Source: Lasioglossum baleicum
Lineage: Eukaryota; Arthropoda; Insecta; Hymenoptera; Halictidae
Reading direction: 5' to 3'
Assembly (NCBI RefSeq): GCF_051020765.1
Contig: NC_134933.1
Span: forward strand, 17,953,461 to 18,017,460
Length of the DNA stretch: 64,000 bases
The translations under genes were made by a program, and so were the position numbers. The notes under the pieces were generated by a model that saw nothing but the letters and a program-made list of their open reading frames with translations, searched no databases and was not told the origin of the DNA. Positions 1-10,678 of this stretch are shown here, piece by piece (position 1 is the first letter of the stretch; each line of letters starts with the position of its first letter).

Positions 1-794
1 GCCGCAAAAACTGAGGCCATCCATCTCGGGCCCGGACAGCGCCCTTACGAATTCCAGGGACGTACGTGCCGTATAATTAGAACGTAAAAATTTACATTGC
101 CTGCGAGAACCCGCGGCCGGATTCTCTTCTCCTGAGCGTCGTCCTTTCGAGCGAAAACGAGCAACAGAAAGGGATCGACGGGAAGAGTGGAAAGGGGAAA
201 GAAATAATACTTCGACCCAGAGAGAACGAGCACGACGAATGCCAGGCAAGAAACGGAGGAGAGAGAGAGAGAAAGAGGAGGGAGAAAGAGAGAGAGAGAG
301 AGAGGATCGTTTCGCGCTGCGAGTAGTTTAAAGGATGTTGCGCTGCCGTCTCCCGTGTCCAGGGCCCCGTTCGAAATTCCACGGGACACGGCCCTGTCTA
401 ATTGAAACGTAAAAATTTAGCGTGCGTCTCGCGACCTCATCGCCACGATTCCCATTCTGGCCGAGCGCATAATATAGATGTATTATTAAGGAACACCGGC
501 GGCGGACCGCTCGTAAAATCCTCCGAGTTCCGGCACTGCTTCGGGGTTATCTGACGACCCGTGCCAGGTTCACGGTGCATGCCGGGACAACCGACAGCTT
601 TATTTCGCCGTTTGCTCGCGAATTCACGGCATGCAATCGGAAGCTAGTAACTGGACTACGGAGCTTTATGCAGAATAAAAATTATTTCACCTCATTTTCA
701 AGCTCATCACAAACATTTATTTGTTTTCCTGATCGTTTTAACGCTGTGCCGAACGAAAGCCTATCAACCTCGGATAGCGGACTGTTCTTATAAC
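1..794. other. unique CpG-rich non-coding DNA
   Basis: No gene is supported. The stretch is GC-balanced and CpG-rich, with a GA-rich microsatellite inside it. Open frames on both strands overlap and are low-complexity translations of the GA tract, so they are treated as chance. Confidence 0.6.
258..303. repeat. GA-rich microsatellite
   Basis: An interrupted run of GA dinucleotides with a few GGA and AAG interruptions. The serine/leucine-rich reading frames on the minus strand here are only translations of this tract. Confidence 0.9.
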
Positions 795-890
795 TATAGT
801 AAAGTCGCGTCCACTGTCCAACAACCGTGTTCTGCACGGAGAGTGGTCGCATACCCGACCCCGGACAGCGAACGCGACTTTACTGTATAT
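795..890. mobile_element. short TA-flanked inverted-repeat element (MITE)
   Basis: The left end at 797-819 and the right end at 863-887 are inverted copies of each other; the right end reads, on the minus strand, TACAGTAAAGTCGCGTTCGC. Arms are about 23 bp with two or three mismatches, and TA dinucleotides lie at both outer edges. Total length is about 95 bp with no coding capacity. The ACAGTA start resembles pogo/Tigger-type Tc1-mariner ends, but that family assignment is inference. Confidence 0.7.
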
Positions 891-1119
891 AATAAAAAAA
901 AGATGATGTTTAGGATCATATAAGATAGACTCTTCAAACATATTTTTTAAGGCATTTGCTGTAGACATGTTAACCTTGCCTTTGCTCCTAATGCAGCAAC
1001 TGTCATTTAATTGTGCAATTTAAAATAATTGTGATAAAATTAGAAGACTTTAAGAGCATTAATATTTTACTTTTACCATATTAAAATTATTACTGAAAAA
1101 TATAAATTTACATTTAGCT

Positions 1120-1176
1120 TCTGTACGTCGCAATTGGTGCACGAACATTTTACTTTGCATAAAAATCCGGAGTCCA
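1120..1176 (-). mobile_element. TA-MITE family, partial copy (one end)
   Basis: Shows the family's characteristic end: a TTTTACTTTGCATAAAAATC stretch followed by CGGAGTCCA, one base off the usual CCGCAGTCTA. Upstream AT-rich DNA from about 985 may be the body of the copy, but the opposite terminus is not recognisable. Confidence 0.6.
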
Positions 1177-1767
1177 CTCATCTGAACTCCAACGAACCAT
1201 TTTACGGAAACGTTTCCTGATGACAGATATATACTTTGAATATTTTATAATTGGTCAAGCCTCCTTTTTGGTCTCCTTAATTTGAATCAGATCTGCAGTC
1301 GATTTCCCCGGAGGAGCAACAGAGAAACGAGCTTGTAGAATCTGTTTTACGACCGCGCGATAAATTATGATCTGTCAAAACAGGACTACCAACCTCTCGA
1401 CGCATTGATCGGCTCGCCTGGTACCAGTTCGGCGATGCAGGTGCAATAGATGCTCCGCAGCCGGTTTTTAACTGAACGTTTCTACCGCGTAGTCAATTCC
1501 AATCAAGAAACGACCTCCACTATACGTGCATCTTATAATTGATAATACAACGAAAAGGAGGCGAATCTTACAAGGAAAAAGGACTAGAAAAACGAAGAAT
1601 AACATTTTTCGTTGAAAAAGTTCCCGCCCTTCGAGCTCGAAGCTTTGATTAACGCGTCTGATCATGTCTGACCGTTTCTACTTTGCGCGCAAGACACGTC
1701 GAGTAGCTGGAACACGAGGCTTCTTTTCAAAAATATTCATTCTTCGTTTTCAACTAGTTTTTCTAGT
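1177..1767. other. unique non-coding DNA
   Basis: No gene or clear repeat seen. Mixed GC-rich and AT-rich sequence; the longest frame (about 65 codons, minus strand) is hydrophobic low-information sequence and shows no family signature. Confidence 0.5.
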
Positions 1768-1914
1768 CATTTCTAGTAATTTCTTGATAATGCAAAAATT
1801 GGGATTTTCAGTAGTCAAAAGCGCTAGTCGAATAATTTGATATTATTCGGAAGCATAAAGCTGCGCTTTTGACTATTGAAAAACCCCATCCTTGCATTAT
1901 CGAGAAATGAGAAG
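1768..1914. repeat. long hairpin repeat (MITE-like)
   Basis: The left arm (about 1779-1827) and right arm (about 1857-1909) are inverted copies over about 50 bp. Both contain the CATTTCT..GATAATGCAA block and the AGTCAAAAGCGC block. The centre holds a second palindrome, CGAATAAT..ATTATTCG. Related pieces lie at 4941-4972 (left-arm block) and 32850-32915 (AGCGCTTTTGACTA block plus downstream sequence), so it is a dispersed family. No transposase is visible. Confidence 0.75.
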
Positions 1915-2029
1915 GCGCATCCCGCACCTTTGTAATTCTAAAAACGAGCCTACCCCCCGTAAACCGAGGGTCAAGAACTCGCAAAAATAAATAATAGGAA
2001 GATTAAATGAATTTATAGATAACTCTACA

Positions 2030-2141
2030 TATTTCTTACAACTTCATAACACCACTAAAGAGAGAAATAAGTAGCTATTTGGTTGACATGTCTCCCAATT
2101 AATGCAAACAATTTTTATTTTGCACAATGATCCGCAGTCTA
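2030..2141 (-). mobile_element. TA-MITE family, partial copy
   Basis: Ends in TTTTTATTTTGCACAATGAT followed by CCGCAGTCTA, the standard terminus of the window's main MITE family. The preceding body resembles the copy at 12120-12319 (AGAAATAA..TATTTGGTT, then an AATTAATGCA block). The opposite terminal repeat was not found, so the copy is truncated. Confidence 0.75.
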
Positions 2142-3950
2142 GTCGCGACATATCATTTCTTTACTCCCTTTACAGTTGGTCCAACAAATTTCTTCTGAAA
2201 TTCCTAACTTTCAAAGGCGTCATAAATGTTATTTTTTTTCTGTTAATACGAATTACGTTCGATCTCTGGACAGGTGATCCTAATATCGCTACGAACATCG
2301 CGAGGGATTGGACGCGTTTTCAAATTTCGGGATTATGGTACTTCGAACAATGCCGGCAACGGAAAGCCGATTCGTTTGCCGATCGTTACGGTGCCCGGCG
2401 ATCGGGCAGCATCGGTCCCATCAACAGTCTAATCACCATGCACTGATTCTCGGCTTAATTCGCGAACGGGCGACGTGTAGTAGGCGTTGCTCGAGGCCCC
2501 GGCTACCAGTTCCACCGACTAGCCAGTAATCCTGGTCATGGTTAATCGTTAATTAACACGACGTGTTTTATGGCATCGTGCGTTCTGACCGGCTTTCGCT
2601 TCGTCATTTGATTTCTGACGAAGATTGGTCGATCGAATGACTGCCGGATGCCGATCGACAGGATATCCTGCCAGGTAAATTAGCCGGTCGGTAGCCAGTA
2701 GACAGACCACTGGAGCTGAGGACAGAAATTACTGTGAAAATGGAAGTTAATAACAACTCGCTGGTCTAATTGCTACCCGGGTCTCTACCTGTGCGTAGAA
2801 CGCTCACGTAATTGTCCTACCAAAATGTATCCTGCGTCATAAGCTCACCTATTCCACTGAATCCCTCGACTCGAAACTCTCCCGATCGATCCAACCACAC
2901 TTTTCACACATACATTTAACTATAAAATTCTACAATACAACAAATTTAAGTGTTTGAGCGAAGAAATTTCAATCATGTATAAAATTTTGTATTTTACTAC
3001 CATTACCTTTTCTGTTGTTACGTAACTGTTGCAAAATGCTGTGGATGAATTAAAATTTATATTTCACACATTTTTGTGTGAATAACAAATTTTTATCTTC
3101 TTCAAAGTGGATAGAAGTTCTAGTTCAATTGAAACACTGAATGAACGAAATTGCAGTGTGTGCTAGAAATTCCATGATCAAGTATCACAAAATTCATACA
3201 AATGAAATAGTGGACTTGTGTGAAGCAAACAAAATATACACTGTATGTATGAAAACAGAAAACAAGAGATATACAGTTAGAAATTTATTTAAGCCTGAAC
3301 ATTTTGCCAATGCAGATTTAAATTCTGCGAAATCGAAGCGGTTCGAGTCCCGAAGATCGTGTTTAATGCTCCGAGTTTTCTGCGGATTTGCGGAATCCAG
3401 TTTTAGATGATAGTCGCCGCTTTTAATGTTTCACCAATTTCATAGCTACGGGCGGTAACGCATACGCAATCACGATCGCCGGTTTGCGCATCAGGTTTAT
3501 CTCGGTGCTAACAGTCTTCTTCTGGCATCAATGTTTAACGAACACGCATTCCTGCATTCTAGAACTGGTCCCGGCCGCGTGTTTCTCTTGCGTTCCGCAT
3601 CCGGAAGATTCGATTATCTCCAATTGCTATCTCGACTTGTAATGACGCCGATTAAAGAGAGCCCAAGTGTTACCGGCCTCGCAATAAAGTTCTTCGGGTA
3701 AATATATCGAACGCAGCAATTACGATGTAGGTATCGTTATTAGTAATTACAGGCTACCGACGATCGGTTCGATCTCTTTTCCCAAACGTTCCTTGCCACC
3801 GACTGAATTCCCCACCGACGAATAATCACGCCGCGTACACACTCGTCTATACATTACACTGGTATTTGTTCTGCGGCGCGGTTCGCTCAGAACGAATTCC
3901 TTTCGACGTAGCGAGTAGTGTTTCAACCTTTGAACAGTTAATAATTATTC
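2142..3950. other. unique non-coding DNA
   Basis: No gene supported. 2270-2700 is CpG-rich unique sequence; 2900-3330 is AT-rich; 3400-3900 is CpG-rich again. A GGTTCGAGTCC string near 3338 looks like a tRNA T-loop, but no cloverleaf surrounds it. Confidence 0.5.
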
Positions 3951-4147
3951 ACTGCGGATGTTTATGTAATTTTTAATTGCTGTAGGCAAATTCTAAGAAA
4001 GCGGGAACAATTAAAATCATATTCTCAATGGTAGTAGCCTTTATAGATCTGAAATAAGAAACAATCACATTAAACTTTATGGAATTTTATTCTGTAACAT
4101 TTTAAAAAATTTTTAGAAGCCATAAATGCATAATGATCTGCGGTCTA
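3951..4147 (+). mobile_element. TA-MITE family, full-length copy
   Basis: Begins ACTGCGGATGTTTATG and ends CATAAATGCATAATGATCTG then CGGTCTA, giving both terminal inverted repeats of the family over about 197 bp. The body has drifted and carries no open frame. Confidence 0.75.
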
Positions 4148-6817
4148 ATAATTACAGCTGGAGCATAACTGATCACATTTTTACTTTACAATAGTAAAAA
4201 TTGGTTTTTCAACTTTTTTAGCTGGGTCTTTTTATTCACAGCCATTTGATTTACAGATCACAGTACGAGAAACATATTTTACTTTCGTGTTTTGTCTAAT
4301 TGTAAGTGTTCATTAAAAAATTATTTTAATACAACGTCGTCAATGAATGGTTCTTATAATTCGACAGCACCTGATGTTTCTTAAATTTGCATCTGAAATT
4401 CCTAGGTGTAACTAGGCAACAGATCATTATGCAATTACAGCATGTATCCACTTGTAAAATAGATAACAGTAAGTCAAAGTGGATCACAATGGCGAAGATT
4501 TGTCGATGTTCAGAGCAGCGTAAATGTGACGAGAATATCGCCAGCAGGGAGCAGCCCGTTCGTGAAAAGCGAACAATAAAACGATCGGCCCGCTAACGAC
4601 GCCCGCTATCAGATAAGCAAGAAGAACTTTATTATTCGCCGTTATGGATCGGTCCTCTCGCCAAAAATAAACAATAGTCACGCGTGTATCTCGCGGAAGA
4701 TTATCGCCGCCAAAGGAACACAATGCAAGACATCAGATAAGAGCAGGAATGCATGAACCCTATGCATGATCCTTGATTATCGTACATCTTGCCAAAGATT
4801 TATCGTCTCTATCACGCTCAGGACTAACTTCTCAGGGAGCCTTCTTAGACGCTCGGCGAACAATGCGATCTTTGGGAATTTGTTCAAACTAAACTGCGAA
4901 ACGTGTCGTCGCTCTTAAACATTAATGGGATATGCTCGTTCTCATTTCTCGATAATACAAAAATGGGGTTTTTGTGCAGAATTCCAATTCAATTACTCCA
5001 GGAATTATAATGAAGAACATGCTAAAGAAGTTGAGTCGCTCGAATTCCATCGAATGCATCCTCTGCAAGACAGCTGTGCACCCGAAATGCGCTGCAAATA
5101 TATTCCTGCAAGTTATTTCACATGCAAGCATTCTGAAAGTGAATCGGATGATTAAGCCATTATTGAGTGAACAATGTTTTTTTTTTTATCAAACCAAGAT
5201 CTAAGAAATAAATACTCAATAAACATTGAATGTATGGCGTTTTGACTTCATTTCAGAATTTATTATTCAGAGTTTCTGGGGTGTCCAAACTTATACGGCA
5301 AAATTCTTCGTTTCCAAAAACATTGTCTTCAGAAAATTGGCTATTATTTTTTATCCGTTAACGCTGTCATCATACTTTCTGCAGCGGAAACATAACTGGC
5401 AGCTATACCTTTCCAACGATATAAATTTTTTGCGCAATATTCATCCGACAAAATTTTATACCTAAAAACAAATTGTGTCCCAATCTTTACGACAGTCCCT
5501 TACAAATACACGGTTAGACCTCTAAGGAGCGTGACAAAAATTTTACCTGTTAAATATCGTGACTGTATTCCACATATTTCAATGAACGAAAAATTTTTGG
5601 TGACTTTCCGGTTGGCAAAAATTGAATTTCGTGAATATCGAGTTTATTCGGACGTCGCTGAAATGTTTCTAATAGGTGTTCGATAAGCTCGATGCGAATC
5701 GGATAAAGAGAAACTTATGGTATTCGATAGAAGTCGCATGATTACAGTTTTTAGCTGGGTAGTCGCCTTGTAAATCTGAAATCGAGCATGCTCTGGCCTA
5801 GAAGACGGCGGTGAACGTGCACGCGAAAGGTTATTACTATTGTGAGAATACAACGCAAAACATCAGATAAAGTTCACGGTGCGCAGGCACGTGTGATCCG
5901 TGATTATCCGGCATCTCATCTTAGATTCGCTATCTTCGTTAGTAATGTAATCCAAAGCTCCACTTTAAGAGTTATCGCCACAATGGGGCGCTTAAGGTCA
6001 TTGTTTCCCTTGCAAATTAATCTCCGCTGTTACAGCATCCACGCGGAGCGATCGTCGATCGGATCTATTTTACAGTTTTAATTGGCCGTTTAATTCGAGC
6101 GACAGCGTCACGGCTTATTAAAATTCATTTACGGCGCTTTCACGCGGCGCGAACGCATCATCGGATTAGACTCCCGATCGAGCGGCTTAGCATTCCCCTG
6201 CCCGGCCGAAGCGATGCGTCGTGATTGCACGCGTGCATTCGATGCATCTTCGATCCCCCACGAGAAATCAATATCATTGCGCGAGCATATAATGCTGCGT
6301 TTTGATGAATAGCTTATTCCGAGGGCGTGGTCCGTGATCTTTGATTATCTCGGCGAAGATGCATCGGAGATTCGCTCGCGCAGAAACAATAAAACTATTT
6401 GTCCGATACATTTCGAAAATATTATTTATCTCGACAGGCTCATCGCTCCGAGTCCGATGGATATTGTTTCGCGAGAGAAATCGGCGGTGTACCAGCAACC
6501 GGCGAATTTTTCTCTTTTCGCGTTCGTGTGTCTCCCACACGCGCCCACGTGCTGACAGCATTTTCGACGATCGCGAGGCCCGATAGCACGGTTTTCTATT
6601 CAATTACGACTTCCACGAATGATCGTGTGAAGCGAGCGCATTGAAAGCACAACAGGTTTACGTCACAGTGACATTAAGAAGACATGCAGGCGGCTCCGGT
6701 CGAGAGTCTCAGCGATCCGCAATGCTTCTCATAAAACTGCTCGACTCGGAGAAGAATTTTTCAAGCACATCAGCTCGACGGAATGTTTATTTCACCGAAA
6801 ATAGAATATGCTTGTTT
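4148..6817. other. mostly AT-rich non-coding DNA with fragments of dispersed repeats
   Basis: No gene supported. 4203-4235 shares the CAACTTTTTTAGCTGGGTCT motif with repeats near 19.6 and 32.6 kb. 4941-4972 repeats the arm of the 1.8-kb hairpin. 5200-5650 is AT-rich, repeat-like sequence with no partner I can identify in the window. 5880-6650 is unique and CpG-rich. Confidence 0.5.
4941..4972 (+). repeat. fragment of hairpin-repeat family
   Basis: CTCATTTCTCGATAATACAA followed by AAATGGGGTTTTT matches the arm of the 1768-1914 hairpin almost base for base. Only one arm is present. Confidence 0.65.
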
Positions 6818-7058
6818 TATTGGGTCTACAAGAAAGTAATTTCGGTTTTTTTTTTAGGTGAAATAAGAGTTTCTTTAAGCAATGAACTTTAATCGCGCGC
6901 GGTCTCCATTTTGTTCGATGATCTTTCGCCATCTTTCTGGTGGCTTAATAAAGTTATCGGCTATTTTCATAAAGCTGCGACAGCTGCATGTTGAATAACA
7001 AACAATTCGATTTCATTTCAGCTTAAAATATCGAAATTACTTTCTTGCCAACCCAATG
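6818..7058 (-). mobile_element. mariner (mellifera-type) internal-deletion copy
   Basis: The element proper is 6820-7056 (237 bp). The right end, read on the minus strand, starts TTGGGTTGGCAAGAAAGTAA; the left end is the same repeat with a few substitutions. A TA lies at 6818-6819, with a mutated TG at the right edge. Such ends resemble those of the honeybee AmMar1/mellifera group, from memory. The interior joins a short 5' leader directly to the transposase C-terminus, so most of the gene is deleted. Confidence 0.9.
6902..6955 (-). pseudogene. mariner transposase, C-terminal fossil
   Basis: On the minus strand the translation NFIKPPERWRKIIEQNGD matches the conserved tail of mariner transposases, where a PERW.K....NG motif precedes the stop. 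After the NGD the frame runs through eight further residues to a stop near 6893; the normal last residues are not recognisable. Nothing of the helix-turn-helix or DDD catalytic core remains, so it cannot encode a transposase. It lies inside the 6820-7056 element, in the expected position next to the 3' terminal repeat. Confidence 0.85.
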
Positions 7059-7508
7059 ATGTCGTGCAGTTGATTGTAGTGTGATTTTTGAGCACGATCA
7101 ACTGACAATCGTATGGAAATATAGTGAAACTTAGAACAAGTTTCACGGACGCATTTAAACGTACCTCCCATGATGGCTGTTCCATATAATTACACCATTA
7201 GGACCTCTTTAGAGTCCATTTAAAGTCATAATCACTCGATGAAGAGGACCGGTCCCCCGGCGCGCTTTCTCGCCGCGATTTCACCGTGTTCCTCTTTTTC
7301 TTGGCTCCTCGAGTCGAACGACGAGAGGACCACGTTGCCAGAAATCTTCGTAGAATAATAGAACCGCCGTGAATCACCGGACAATGCCAGACCAGACAGC
7401 AGGTCTGCCTTCTATTCCTCTTTATGCTTGCATTCGCATAAACACGTTGGCACAAATCACTTTAACATTTCTTGAAGATGCGTCTGCGACAGAAAAAAAA
7501 GACATCCA

Positions 7509-7555
7509 CGCTCAAAGTTCACTAACTCTTCAGCACAATTAGTGAACTTTGAGCG
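7509..7555. repeat. perfect 17-bp inverted repeat
   Basis: CGCTCAAAGTTCACTAA at 7509-7525 is repeated exactly as its reverse complement at 7539-7555, with a 13-base spacer. It could be a small MITE terminus or a fold-back relic. Confidence 0.85.
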
Positions 7556-8439
7556 CGGATATAATGAAAACCATGCGAGACAGCGAAAAACTGAATCAAA
7601 TCAATTTTGTGGCACATTTCGTCAGATTTAATTTTGTATTGAATGGTCTTATCGCTAGGACACATAATTTCCAAGATATAAGCGGAAAACCGAAAAGGGG
7701 GACCTTCCACGTGCCCCCTGCAGCCCTCTCACCTCCTAGGAGTAGGGACTTTTAGTATGTTTACTTCCTATCTAGTCCAAACAAAGTTCCAAAGTTGAAA
7801 ATTGTGTTTCTTCCATTTCCCTCTACACCCCCCCTTATGAGCATTCATTGACTGGACTATTACTCCAGTGCTCACATATCTTTGGCTCTCTCCCACACCT
7901 GTCCTTGTCTTATACCTCTATTCCCCTCAATTCGAGTCAATTCCCCTGATCTGGCGACACTGCTCGCGCCATACAATTTGACGTTAGATTCTTTCACCGG
8001 CGATCCGGGCATGTTTTGGTAAATGGATTGAATGCGAACTGAAATGAACTTTTACAGGGCGACGGAGATATTAATTAAATATGAGTACGCGGTCTGATAA
8101 TCACGGTGTGATTAACGAATGATCAGTATCATCGCGGGAAGCCCGTTTGAATAGCGAACGGGGCGAAATGGATTCGCGCGATACACGTGAAAGAAGAGCG
8201 GCGAGCGAAAAAAAACAAATGGAACAAGAAAACAAAGAAACGCAAAATACCGCGATCCCTTTCATTCGGTTTTAATAGGGGCCGAGAGGTAGGGGGGGGG
8301 GGTAAAAATGAAAATCCGTAAAATGAAAATGGCTGGCGAATGGAGAACGAAAAACGCGTGGCCGTTGCCGAGTCGCGAGATCAATGGATAAAAGGGTTGT
8401 GAAATGCGAAAGGAGGACAGAGCATCGGGAATCAAACGA

Positions 8440-8476
8440 GGGAGGGAGAGAGAGAGAGAGAGAGAGGGAGAGAGGT
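8440..8476. repeat. GA microsatellite
   Basis: About ten uninterrupted GA units bracketed by GGGA repeats. Confidence 0.9.
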
Positions 8477-8519
8477 ATCGAGAGACCGACAGAGAAATAG
8501 ATACGGAGGGAGGCCGTGC

Positions 8520-9000
8520 TGTTTGTTAATTGGTGGCGCTAATTAGCGCCGAGGCGACGTCTCGAAAGTCCGGTCCCTGTATATACCTGCGTGTTTTACA
8601 CGGCACAGAGGAGCGACGTGGCCACGAACGAAATTTCCACGTTAATAACACTCCGTGTAATACAGAGGCGGACCTACAGGTATTACAGCATATAAACGCG
8701 CAATTGAAAACGTTGTTCTATCCGGTACGGATCCACAGGCGTAATTAGTCATTCGGGCCGCTTCCGGCCGGCAATCTTTCACTCGTTCGCGATCGGCGAC
8801 GCCGATCGGACAACCGAGTAATTAGCTTTCTACGAGTCAGAAAGAAACGAACAGAAAGGAACAGCCGAAGAAAGGAAAAGAGAAGATCCGACGCGGTCTC
8901 TCGTAATCACGAGCACCGCGATAATGTCCCGCGTCGTCCGGGCCTTATCATCGATCCATCGTCTACCATGATTAATTAGTATTAATTAATTAACAGACCG
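8520..9000. promoter_or_regulatory. candidate cis-regulatory block rich in homeodomain cores
   Basis: TAATTA-type cores occur repeatedly: inside a perfect 16-bp palindrome GGCGCTAATTAGCGCC (8535-8550), at about 8743 and 8818, and as a cluster at 8968-8992 (TTAATTAGTATTAATTAATT). The sequence between them is GC-balanced, not repetitive and has no credible frame. Clustered TAATTA sites are typical of developmental enhancers, but AT-rich chance clusters also occur; function is inferred only. Confidence 0.3.
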
Positions 9001-10473
9001 ACCATGCACCAGCACTCCGAGCACCGTGTATATTCAAATTTCGAGGCCCCTTTGCCGATACCACTAGCCCCGATCGTCTCCGAAGCCGGATCAAATGAAA
9101 CTTGTATCTGGCAGATCAAAGCTACCTTCGGTGCAATTTTTTACGAAAAAACTATCGAACACATGGAAAATCTGATAGGATCCAGTCATTGTATACGTCT
9201 CTAGGTATACAAAGATATTTTTTTAATTTAATTTCTTTGACAACGTTCAGTCGCATTCATAAAAATACGTTGCCAATGAACGCATTTGTCGCACTTGCGC
9301 ATTATAACAATGACACTTTATTTATTTAATATCTTTTTTATACATATAACGAGCAACAAAAGTTTCAACAGAAATATAAAATCGCCCGGCGGGTCGCGTG
9401 TTGGCCAGGCCTGTTTTATGATATTCCCCCTTCGATACCATTTAAATTGTGCCATAAATATATTTTTTTGTGCCTTCAAAATAAAGGAGATATTTAGTGT
9501 CAAAACAAATGACAGATGTCATGAAACATTGATTGAATTTCAATTTTATAGCTGGCTAAAAATTCAATTCAAAGTCTTCCTGAATATAATTCGATCACAG
9601 TAAGCTCAATTTTCATGTCTCCTTGCTACGCAAAATTGAGAAGATTGCGAAAGCATGCTGTGGAAAGTATGTCTCAAAGTGTTGTATCAAAGGTTTTGTA
9701 GCGGCACTGGGCAAAAAATCGCAAAGTTCACCTAGAGCATCCAGAGAAGTGAGTTAGCTTATCGAATCGGGGGTCTTTTCAAATGGCAACCGCGTTTTAA
9801 ACGCTGCATAGTTGGTTTTCTATGGCAGAAAAGGTGGCTTCCGGGACTTCGAAAGGTAAGTGCCACGAGATCGGAGCACAGCTAGGTTTCGATCGGTCAA
9901 AAGTGAAACGCGTTGCTCGGATTCGGAGCACGCTGCATCAACGATCGCGATCGCCTTGTCGCCAGACTTTGTCGGCTCGACGACCTTTGCTCGACATCGT
10001 GATAAATATATTAACCGAGCCCCGTGTGGTTCGTGAGCGACGATGACTCAGTTGGTTCGCGGCATTGTCGAGCTGCGGCTGTTTTTTTTCTCTCGCTGGA
10101 AAACGGGCTGCCGACCACGAGGCTACATACATTTGCTTTCAAGCAACACGTGTTGTTCCGGCCCCGCGAAAGGAGCCCGCCGATCGTGATTCATCTCGCC
10201 GGTACAAATCGACTACCGTTAAATCAAACGTCCCTGCGAGCCGCGATTCAGCCGCGTGCAATTGACCAATACCGTGCAGATATGGTTCGTATCTCGCGCT
10301 CTTTCACCGTGCAAACCAGCGCGCCGCCGATTTCGAATCTCGCTTTGTCGTAAACCTATCGCGGAACGGCCGTGTTTCGCCCGATACAGCAAGATCGCCG
10401 GAGAGCTATTCTAGCTCTAATTTGTCGCATTGGAAAGTTCGATCGTTTCGCTGCTATTACTACGAATTAGATG
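9001..10473. other. unique non-coding DNA
   Basis: No gene supported. 9200-9800 is AT-rich. 9822-10350 is CpG-rich, and the sequence GAAAGGTAAGTG at 9851 resembles a splice donor after a short open frame; without an acceptor or recognisable peptide this is not called. Confidence 0.5.
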
Positions 10474-10678
10474 TACGGTAGAGTCGCAGTTATCCGAACC
10501 AATTGGGAAGCGGAAAAACGAATTGTTCGGATAAAATTACTTATTAGATACAAAAGTGCTGTGTATAAAATGTATGTCTCGATGTACAGTACCTACACTG
10601 GTTTCAAGAAATTGGGAATCGCGACGATGCAGCAGTGCTTCGAATAATTGAGGTCCGGATAATTAACACTCTACTGTA
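10474..10678. mobile_element. pogo/Tigger-like MITE
   Basis: The left end reads CGGTAGAGTCGCAGTTATCC; the right end, on the minus strand, reads CAGTAGAGTGTTAATTATCC. The two form terminal inverted repeats of about 25 bp, and a TA lies at each edge (10474-10475 and 10677-10678). Tigger/pogo ends are known to begin CAGTAGA.CCTCGATTATCC, which fits. The 201-bp interior has no transposase frame, so it is non-autonomous. Confidence 0.85.

Larger units (their letters stand above)
7059..8519. other. non-coding DNA with a short perfect hairpin and pyrimidine-rich repeat-like tract
   Basis: No gene supported. It holds a 17-bp-arm hairpin (7509-7555), a C/T-rich stretch at 7700-7960 whose CTGATCTGGCGAC motif recurs as CATCTGGCGAC near 41407, a G11 run at 8292-8302 and a GA microsatellite at 8440-8476. 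Confidence 0.5.

Noticed and set aside
3330..3356. GGTTCGAGTCC, tRNA T-loop-like string
   Set aside because: No A box, acceptor stem or anticodon arm at the right distance.
4974..5204. Frame containing CILCKTAVHPKC, which looks like part of a zinc finger
   Set aside because: Only one half of a metal-binding pattern, in a short frame overlapping another frame; probably chance.
9822..9861. Short open frame ending at a GTAAGT donor-like site
   Set aside because: No acceptor, no second exon and no recognisable peptide; a GTAAGT site is common by chance.
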